This document shows, piece after piece, positions 35,309 through 40,887 of a stretch of 40,887 nucleotides of DNA. Every line of letters begins with the position of its first letter. The first letter of the stretch is position 1. The notes under the pieces are model-generated. The model was not told the origin of the DNA and ran no database searches. It saw only the letters and a list, made by a program, of their open reading frames with translations. The stretch is taken from contig JAKSDI010000091.1 of NCBI GenBank assembly GCA_022360175.1, forward strand, positions 1 to 40,887, in the 5' to 3' direction. This stretch comes from Chitinophagales bacterium. GTDB taxonomy: Bacteria; Bacteroidota; Bacteroidia; Chitinophagales; Saprospiraceae. Position numbers and translations under genes: made by a program.

Positions 35309-37504
35309 ATGCTAAGACGCTTCCCTCATTATACTCAATTGGATGCAATGGACTGTGGGCCTACCTGCCTACGGATGATTGCTAGTTATTATGGTCGTCA
35401 CTTTTCTTTGCAATACCTTAGAGAAAGAAGCCATATAGATAGAGAAGGGGTATCTGTATTGGGTATAATAGAAGCGGCAGAAAGTATTGGTTTTGAAGCT
35501 TTGCCCGTTAAATTGCCTTTTGATGGAGATGACCCAGAGCAGGCTTATTTGATGGAGGCACCATTGCCCTGTATTGTCCATTGGAAGCAAAACCATTTCA
35601 TTGTCGTATATAAAATCAATAAGCATTATGTTTGGATAGCAGATCCATCTGCAGGAAAAAGAAAGCTCACCCATGCAGCATTCAAGAAGCATTGGCAGAG
35701 TGATGGCGATACTGGTATTGCGGTTTTCCTGGAGCCTACTCCTGATTTTTATGAAGGAGAAAATCAAAAAGAACGGCGCCCGGGCCCCGGTTTTTTCTGG
35801 AATTATATACGCCCTTATCGCCGCTACGTGACCCAATTGATATTAGGCTTATTACTGGCTAGTATTTTTCAACTCATCTTCCCTTTTCTCACTCAGGCTA
35901 TTGTTGATATTGGGATTAAAAACCAGGATATACAGTTTATATATTTGATTCTTTTTGCACAATTAGCACTTTTCGTTGGACAAGCTACTGTTAGTGTATT
36001 GCAAAATCTGATTCTTCTACACATTAGCACCCGCATTAATGTGTCGCTAATTGCCAACTTTTTGCGTAAGCTAATGAAATTACCTATAGGCTTTTTTGAT
36101 GCTAAAATGGTAGGTGATTTATTACAGCGTATTGCTGATCATAGGCGGATAGAGCGGTTTTTAGTTAACTCGGGATTGAATTTTTTGTTTTCAGCGTTCA
36201 CTTTCATCATTTTTGGTATTGTACTTTGGATATATGATGGAGGCGTTTTTTCTATATTTCTCATTAGTAGTTTGTTATACATCGGCTGGATACAGCTGTT
36301 TATGAAGCGGAGGAGGAGTATAGACCATGCCAAATTTCAAGAGTTATCTAATAATCAAAGCGCGCTGATTGAGCTGATACAGGGTATGCAAGAGATAAAA
36401 CTACAAAATAGTGGACGGAAACGCCGCTGGTTGTGGACGGATATTCAAGCTCGCTTGTTTAATGCCAATTTGCGATCTCTAAAACTGGAGCAAACACAGG
36501 AAACAGGAGCTACACTCATTACCCAATTGAAAGATATTCTGATTACTTTCCTTACGGCAAAATTGGTGATAGAAGGTCAATTAACATTGGGGATGATGTT
36601 GGCCGTGCAGTTTATTATAGGACAATTAAATCTTCCATTACAGCGTATGATTACCTTCTTCCGGGGGTATCAGGACGCTCTTATCAGCCTGGAGCGCCTA
36701 CAGGAAGTGCAGGATATGGAAACAGAACCAGATCAAATGCCTTCTGATCTGGAACACTTGCCGGAAAACAAAACATTGAGTTTGGAAAGCGTTTCTTTTA
36801 GGTATAATCAGCTTTCTGACCTGGTATTAAAAGATATTCATTTAAATATACCTGAGGGAAAGGTAACGGCCATAGTAGGGACGAGTGGAAGTGGAAAAAC
36901 TACATTGGTAAAATTGTTATTAGGATTTTATCAGCCAGAGCAGGGAAGCATTAGAGTAGGACAGGTACCTTTGAAACAAATTAATCAGATATTATGGCGA
37001 GGGCGTTGTGGAGCTGTCATGCAGGATGGATTTATCTTTTCGGATACGATTGCTAATAATATTGCAGAAAGTGATCACAAAATAGATCCAGAGCGCTTGC
37101 GCAAAGCTGTTAAGGTAGCCAATTTGCAAGAATTTATTGATGTCTTACCTCTAGGGCTAAACACCATGATTGGGCCTAAAGGAAATGGGATTAGCCAGGG
37201 ACAGCGACAACGTATTCTTATTGCCAGAGCAGTTTATAAAGATCCAGCTTTTTTATTTTTTGATGAAGCTACTAATTCGCTAGATGCACAAAATGAGAGA
37301 GCAATAGTAGAGCAATTAGATCAGTTCTTTAAGGGGCGTACTGCAATAGTAGTGGCTCACCGATTGAGTACCGTGCGGCATGCAGATCAGATCATTGTTT
37401 TGGAAAAGGGTAGATTGATTGAACAGGGAAATCATGAGGAATTAATAGCACAAAAAGGAGCTTACTTTAGCTTGATTAAAAACCAATTGGAACTGGGTAA
37501 CTAA
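35309..37504 (+). CDS. C39-peptidase ABC exporter (peptide cleavage and export)
   Basis: 731 residues in three parts. The N-terminal C39 cysteine peptidase (about 1-140) has an intact triad: Cys16 in QLDAMDCGPTC, His96 in QNHFIVVYK and Asp112 in IADPSAG. The membrane domain covers about 165-450. The ATPase has Walker A GTSGSGKT at 524-531, signature SQGQRQR near 629, Walker B with Asp652-Glu653, and H-loop His684. Such exporters cut a leader off a small peptide and pump the rest through the inner membrane; in Gram-negatives a HlyD adaptor and an outer-membrane factor complete the route. The adaptor gene follows after one base; no outer-membrane factor is nearby. The only candidate substrate close by is the 35-codon gene at 38860. 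Confidence 0.95.
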   Translation: MLRRFPHYTQLDAMDCGPTCLRMIASYYGRHFSLQYLRERSHIDREGVSVLGIIEAAESIGFEALPVKLPFDGDDPEQAYLMEAPLPCIVHWKQNHFIVVYKINKHYVWIADPSAGKRKLTHAAFKKHWQSDGDTGIAVFLEPTPDFYEGENQKERRPGPGFFWNYIRPYRRYVTQLILGLLLASIFQLIFPFLTQAIVDIGIKNQDIQFIYLILFAQLALFVGQATVSVLQNLILLHISTRINVSLIANFLRKLMKLPIGFFDAKMVGDLLQRIADHRRIERFLVNSGLNFLFSAFTFIIFGIVLWIYDGGVFSIFLISSLLYIGWIQLFMKRRRSIDHAKFQELSNNQSALIELIQGMQEIKLQNSGRKRRWLWTDIQARLFNANLRSLKLEQTQETGATLITQLKDILITFLTAKLVIEGQLTLGMMLAVQFIIGQLNLPLQRMITFFRGYQDALISLERLQEVQDMETEPDQMPSDLEHLPENKTLSLESVSFRYNQLSDLVLKDIHLNIPEGKVTAIVGTSGSGKTTLVKLLLGFYQPEQGSIRVGQVPLKQINQILWRGRCGAVMQDGFIFSDTIANNIAESDHKIDPERLRKAVKVANLQEFIDVLPLGLNTMIGPKGNGISQGQRQRILIARAVYKDPAFLFFDEATNSLDAQNERAIVEQLDQFFKGRTAIVVAHRLSTVRHADQIIVLEKGRLIEQGNHEELIAQKGAYFSLIKNQLELGN

Positions 37505-37505
37505 T

Positions 37506-38804
37506 ATGTCTGATGAGCACAATACATACGAAGTACAGGAAGCCAGAGAAGTACAGGAAATGCTTGGCCGTATACCTGGGTGGGGATTGCGTTGGGGAAT
37601 CACTGCTGTATTTTTTGTAGTACTCCTATTGCTAATACTTTCTTGGATGGTACGCTACCCTGATGTTGTTTCAGCACAAATAATGCTGTTGACCCAAGAC
37701 CCTCCTTTGCGACTTGTTGCTCAGTCTAGTGGCAAGCTGGATACACTTTTAGTAGAAGCTGGCGAAGAGGTTCAGGCTGGTGCCATGCTTGCATTGATAG
37801 AGAATACCGCTGAACTGGAAGATGTATTTGTGCTTGAGCAGTGGCTGAATAAAAATGGAGTAGCTAAAGCAGGACCGCTAAGTAGTTTTCCTGCCAATTT
37901 GCAGCTAGGCCCTTTGCAAAGTACTTATGCTCGTTTACAAGTACAGCAGGCTAACTACCAGTTTTTTACAAAACAGATAGATGTCGTTGCACAAGTACAT
38001 ACGCTACGAAAACGTATTCAGTTTCTGGATTCATTAAATCAGGTACTCGATCTTCAGGAAATTACCCTTTCCAGAGAAGTAGAACTAGCTAAGAACAATT
38101 ATACACGCTATAAGGAGTTGAATAAAGATCGAGATCGTAATGTAAGCAAAGTTGAACTTGAAAGTCTGGAGACTTACTATCTACAATACAAACGTAAGCT
38201 ACAAGGCCTTCGTGCTAATCAATTGCGTAATAAGATAGAGCAGGAGCAACTCCAGGCAGATATCATTCGCCTTGAGCAGGGGCGTACTAATCTGGATGTT
38301 GACCAAGCCCTGGAAATACAAAATACGCTGGAATTACTACGTAGTGAATTGGCAGCCTGGAAGCAGGCTTACCTACTTATTGCTCCTATTGACGGACAGA
38401 TTATTATTAGCCGTTTGATAGCGGCAGGACAATACTTTGAAGAAGACACTCCTGTTTTAGCAATAAGCCCCCTAAAGGAAACTCAAAATGTAATAGCACG
38501 AGGTTATTTACCTGCTATCCGATCAGGGAAAGTAGCTGCTGGGATGACTGCTAATATTCATTTAGATGCCTATCCTTATCAGGAATATGGAGTATTGAAA
38601 GGAAAGCTAACAAAAGTAGCTCCCCTGCCAGAAGAGAACCAATACCTGATTGAAATATCATTAGCCGATAGCCTTATTACAACTTACAATCGTTTGATTC
38701 CATTTTCTCAGGAACAATCGGGAAGGGCTGATCTCCTGACTGAAGACCGTAGATTGTTGGTGAGATTGCTGGATAATATTATGAGCCTGATAAAAAATAC
38801 CTAA
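37506..38804 (+). CDS. HlyD family secretion adaptor
   Basis: 432 residues: a short cytoplasmic N-terminus, one membrane helix (about 30-48, ITAVFFVVLLLLILSW), a lipoyl half-motif (AQSSGKLDTLLVEAGEEVQAGAMLALIEN at about 74-102), a long coiled-coil hairpin (about 140-285), the second lipoyl half (YLLIAPIDGQIIISRLIAAGQYFEEDTPVLAI) and a C-terminal beta-barrel. It starts one base after the stop of the C39 exporter gene, so the two form an operon and presumably one complex linking the exporter to an outer-membrane channel. Length and order are normal for HlyD/NHLM-type adaptors in Bacteroidota. Confidence 0.93.
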   Translation: MSDEHNTYEVQEAREVQEMLGRIPGWGLRWGITAVFFVVLLLLILSWMVRYPDVVSAQIMLLTQDPPLRLVAQSSGKLDTLLVEAGEEVQAGAMLALIENTAELEDVFVLEQWLNKNGVAKAGPLSSFPANLQLGPLQSTYARLQVQQANYQFFTKQIDVVAQVHTLRKRIQFLDSLNQVLDLQEITLSREVELAKNNYTRYKELNKDRDRNVSKVELESLETYYLQYKRKLQGLRANQLRNKIEQEQLQADIIRLEQGRTNLDVDQALEIQNTLELLRSELAAWKQAYLLIAPIDGQIIISRLIAAGQYFEEDTPVLAISPLKETQNVIARGYLPAIRSGKVAAGMTANIHLDAYPYQEYGVLKGKLTKVAPLPEENQYLIEISLADSLITTYNRLIPFSQEQSGRADLLTEDRRLLVRLLDNIMSLIKNT

Positions 38805-38859
38805 CTTTTCTATTAGCTAGCTAAACCCTTTAAACCATCATAAACTAACCTAAACCTTA

Positions 38860-38967
38860 ATGGCAGAAAACCAAAACGCCACAAGGCCGAAACACTACAT
38901 CACCAATCACCCTTTGCCCGACGAAGCCAATAAACGAAGTTGGGATATCACCAATCAGTTATTTTAA
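38860..38967 (+). CDS. Unrecognised 35-residue peptide downstream of the C39 exporter
   Basis: ATG at 38860, TAA at 38965-38967; 55 bp after the HlyD gene on the same strand. The product begins MAENQNATRPKHYIT and continues HPLPDEANKRSWDI to residue 30, ending NQLF. It has no Cys and no double-Gly leader, so it is not a standard C39 substrate. A K-x-x-W spacing (Lys25, Trp28) is the only hint of a modifiable motif. Half of the gene recurs as a 77%-identical fragment at 32609-32660. Its end overlaps the convergent Crp/Fnr gene by nine bases. It is either a small secreted or accessory peptide gene or a dispersed short repeat with a fortuitous reading frame. Substitutions between the two copies fall on all codon positions (3 first, 5 second, 4 third), which does not favour strong coding selection. 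Confidence 0.45.
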   Translation: MAENQNATRPKHYITNHPLPDEANKRSWDITNQLF

Positions 38968-39588
38968 CTCAATCCCCCTGCGATGTAGTTTTACTTTTCC
39001 GTTCATTTCATACTGCTTCAATATACGAGATACGACGACTCTGGTAGTACCCAGTTCATTTGCTAATTCCTGATGAGATATGGAAATAATATTATTAGGT
39101 GTTTTATTATTTCGGAAAACCAGATATTCCAGGATTCGTTTATCTATATGATCAAATGCCACACTTTCAAAAGTATCCAGCAATTCATCATATCGCTTAC
39201 GGAAAGTCTTGATTACGAAATGATTCCACGAGCTGTATTTCTTTTGCCATTTTGTGATAAAAGGAGTAGGGATCGCTAAGATAGTGGTATCTGTAACTGC
39301 AATTGCCTGAGAAGGGCTTTCATTATTAAAAAAGCAGGCAGATAGAGACATCATGCAGGTTTGCCCAGGATCAACATAATACAATAATATCTCCCTTTCC
39401 TCACTCGTCTGGAATACTCTGATTGCACCTGAAATAACAATAGGGAGTACTTTTACGTATTCACCTTCGCGCACAATTACATCTCCCTTTTTGAAAGTGC
39501 TGATCTTGCTTTCCAGTATGATTTCTTCTTTCAACTCTTTTTCGTGAAGAAAATTTAGCGTTCTAAATAACTGCTCTTTAGGTATCAT
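38959..39588 (-). CDS. Crp/Fnr family transcriptional regulator
   Basis: 209 residues with an N-terminal cyclic-nucleotide-type beta-roll (about 20-125; FKKGDVIVREGEYVKVLPIVISGAIRVFQ) and a C-terminal Crp-type helix-turn-helix (about 165-205; ISISHQELANELGTTRVVVSRILKQYE). It lacks the Fnr N-terminal cysteine cluster, so it is not a typical oxygen-sensing iron-sulfur Fnr. Cys residues occur at QTCMMSLSACFF in the roll, a feature of several Bacteroidota Crp-like regulators. It is divergent from the SDR gene, but the palindromes between them look like TetR sites, so it is not certain that it controls the SDR. Confidence 0.93.
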   Translation of the reverse strand: MIPKEQLFRTLNFLHEKELKEEIILESKISTFKKGDVIVREGEYVKVLPIVISGAIRVFQTSEEREILLYYVDPGQTCMMSLSACFFNNESPSQAIAVTDTTILAIPTPFITKWQKKYSSWNHFVIKTFRKRYDELLDTFESVAFDHIDKRILEYLVFRNNKTPNNIISISHQELANELGTTRVVVSRILKQYEMNGKVKLHRRGIELK

Positions 39589-39680
39589 TTTTTGACCTTA
39601 ATTGATCCCGAAAAGTCTCAATTTTTATACAAAAAGAAAAGTTTATCAAGAAAAATTTGACCTGGACTAAACTTTTATCT

Positions 39681-39727
39681 GGAACGTTCGTTCTGTTATC
39701 TTGAAACTTATTCGGAACGATCGTTCT
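39681..39727. promoter_or_regulatory. Twin TetR-type operators upstream of the SDR gene
   Basis: GGAACGTTCGTTCT at 39681-39694 and GGAACGATCGTTCT at 39714-39727, start to start 33 bp, about three helical turns. The second contains a perfect 12-bp palindrome (GAACGATCGTTC). This outline is common for TetR-family repressors. A TATCTTG resembling a -7 element lies between them at 39697-39703, so binding would cover the SDR promoter. No TetR gene is in the window. Confidence 0.6.
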
Positions 39728-39759
39728 AAATAAAAACTTAAAACTAATCTATACTTCTT

Positions 39760-40518
39760 ATGAGTCATTTAAATGGAAAAATTGCAGTTGTTACAGGTGG
39801 TAATAGTGGCATCGGATATTCATCTGCCAAAAAATTAAAAGCAGATGGTGCTACGGTAATCATCACAGGCCGTTCAGCTGAAAAAGTGCAAAATGCTGCT
39901 GCCGAGTTAGGTGTGAAAGGCATAGTAGCGGATGTACTGGATTTATCTGCTATTGCTAATGCCGTTGACCAAATCAAAAATGAATATGGGAATATTGACA
40001 TTTTGTTTGTGAATGCAGGAGTATTTAGTCCAGCCCCTATTGGTCAAATTACAGAAGAACTGTATGAAAACCAGATGGGCATCAACTTTAAAGGAGCTGT
40101 CTTTACAATTGAGAAGTTTTTACCAATTATTAATGATGGCGCTTCAATTATCAATTTATCTTCGATAAACGCATATACAGGAATGCCTAATACCGCTATT
40201 TATGCAGCCTCAAAAGCAGCAATGAATTCGTATACCCGTACGGCTGCTACAGAGCTTGCACCAAGAAAAATTCGCGTCAATGCAGTTAACCCTGGTCCTG
40301 TACATACACCAATTTTTGGCAAGACAGGAATGCCTGAGGAGCAGTTGAATGGATTTGCTCAGGCGGTACAAAATAGGGTACCACTTAAGCGTTTTGGACA
40401 GCCTGAAGATATAGCAGAATTAGTATCCTTTTTAGCGTCTGATAAAGCTTCATTCATTACTGGTTCGGAATACAATATTGATGGAGGAATCAATGTAAAT
40501 CCTTTATTGGTAGGGTAA
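39760..40518 (+). CDS. SDR family oxidoreductase
   Basis: 252 residues, a classical short-chain dehydrogenase/reductase. The nucleotide motif TGGNSGIG is at 12-19, TGR with Arg38 suggests NADP(H), NAG is at 85-87, and the catalytic residues are Ser135, Tyr148 and Lys152 (YAASK). The C-terminus GSEYNIDGGINVNP is typical. The sequence looks like members often annotated as glucose or 3-oxoacyl reductases, but the substrate is unknown. Twin TetR-type palindromes in its promoter imply induction by a small molecule, perhaps an electrophile or xenobiotic. Confidence 0.93.
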   Translation: MSHLNGKIAVVTGGNSGIGYSSAKKLKADGATVIITGRSAEKVQNAAAELGVKGIVADVLDLSAIANAVDQIKNEYGNIDILFVNAGVFSPAPIGQITEELYENQMGINFKGAVFTIEKFLPIINDGASIINLSSINAYTGMPNTAIYAASKAAMNSYTRTAATELAPRKIRVNAVNPGPVHTPIFGKTGMPEEQLNGFAQAVQNRVPLKRFGQPEDIAELVSFLASDKASFITGSEYNIDGGINVNPLLVG

Positions 40519-40887
40519 CTATTTTTTTGGAATATATCAGAATTATTGTTCCATTATACAAATACTTTAGCAAAAACAAAGGTTTGTATAGAAGGGTCCA
40601 CTAATTGCACAGATTACACAAATGATATCACTCAGCACTTCACTTTCTTTGACTGCTCAGGTTCAGGAGAAAAATTTGTGCAATCCGTGTAATTGGTGGA
40701 TTAAAAAGGAGGTTAGTCACCAACCGACTCTGAATGTTTTTCTGCTCTACCCAGACCTTTAGGTTTGAAAAAGAGAAACTATACACATATTATCATTATC
40801 ACCATGTATAACTTTTCTTTTTTGCTACTTTTTTCTTTTGTTTAATTAACAAAAAAAATGTGGAAAACTTCTGATAGTTCTGAAGGC
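40519..40887. other. Gene-free stretch at the right window edge
   Basis: Contains the 104-bp inverted-repeat element at 40597-40700. An ATG at 40858 opens a frame that runs to the window edge (10 codons, MWKTSDSSEG), too short to judge. No other gene was seen. Confidence 0.5.
40597..40700. repeat. 104-bp inverted-repeat element
   Basis: 27-base arms at 40597-40623 and 40674-40700 are inverted copies with 23 of 27 positions matching; all four differences are transitions that keep G-T pairing possible in one strand's RNA. A 50-bp centre separates them. The arm (TCCACTAATTGCACAGATTA and its inverse) resembles short ATTAGTG/AATCTGTG-type palindromic repeats scattered through many bacterial genomes. 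It could be a MITE-like or REP-like unit. Confidence 0.7.

Overview
The window is about 41 kb of AT-rich DNA from a member of the Bacteroidota. Three proteins end in type IX secretion (T9SS) type A sorting domains. Others belong to families that are typical of, or largely confined to, this phylum: HYC_CC_PP, MbnP with a sorting domain, the CCDC81-like HU-SPOR protein, the CusA-TolC fusion and DUF3347. Promoter-like sites follow the Bacteroidota pattern (TTG, about 19-20 bp, TAnnTTTG) and Shine-Dalgarno sites are weak or absent. The gene style suggests the class Saprospiria or a near relative, but this is inference from gene content only. No rRNA, tRNA, CRISPR array or complete insertion sequence was recognised.

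Layout. (1) 1-3762: the 3' end of an MBOAT acyltransferase, an SGNH-like partner and a TonB-dependent receptor, all rightward and tightly packed. (2) 3944-10707: a leftward T9SS-secreted giant adhesin-like protein, a conserved helical protein, an Rpn-family PD-(D/E)XK nuclease whose N-terminus is broken at an A7 run, and a leftward membrane protein with HU-like and SPOR domains. (3) 10892-16152: full-length cobalamin-dependent methionine synthase MetH, a small outer-membrane-like protein and an aldo/keto reductase. (4) 16228-27129: a copper (or silver) handling island. It runs HYC_CC_PP protein, MbnP with a T9SS tail, two MbnH/MauG-type diheme lipoproteins, a terminator, a CusA-like RND pump fused to its own TolC-like outer-membrane factor, a CusB-like adaptor with an N-terminal metal-binding domain and a C-terminal DUF3347 domain, and a small metal-binding lipoprotein with a His-rich repeat tail. 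A 25-bp-stem inverted repeat closes the island. (5) 27459-32660: an FG-GAP/VCBS T9SS protein, then an AT-rich cassette of small genes (HxlR regulator; divergent YgjV-like membrane protein, GNAT, Cys-His-Asp protein, FMN-binding split-barrel protein). (6) 32663-38967: an alpha/beta hydrolase, an orphan manganese-type ABC permease fused to an MntR/DtxR-like sensor, a C39-peptidase ABC exporter with its HlyD partner and, directly downstream, an unrecognised 35-codon peptide gene. Part of that peptide gene recurs as a 77%-identical fragment 6.3 kb away. (7) 38959-end: a Crp/Fnr regulator, two tandem TetR-type palindromes in front of an SDR oxidoreductase, and a 104-bp inverted-repeat element.

How the parts may work together. 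The copper island looks like one programme. MbnP would bind copper after an MbnH homologue oxidises a tryptophan in it. The RND-TolC fusion and the adaptor would expel Cu(I)/Ag(I) from the periplasm, and the small His/Cys/Met-rich proteins would buffer or shuttle metal. MbnP carries an outer-surface sorting signal, and one MbnH carries a surface-lipoprotein signal, so maturation may take place on the cell surface. The exporter region (5-6) may secrete a small peptide, of which 38860-38967 is the only local candidate. The most noteworthy items are the surface MbnP/MbnH arrangement, the peptide and its remnant copy, the permease-sensor fusion without an ATPase, and the frame-interrupted Rpn nuclease.
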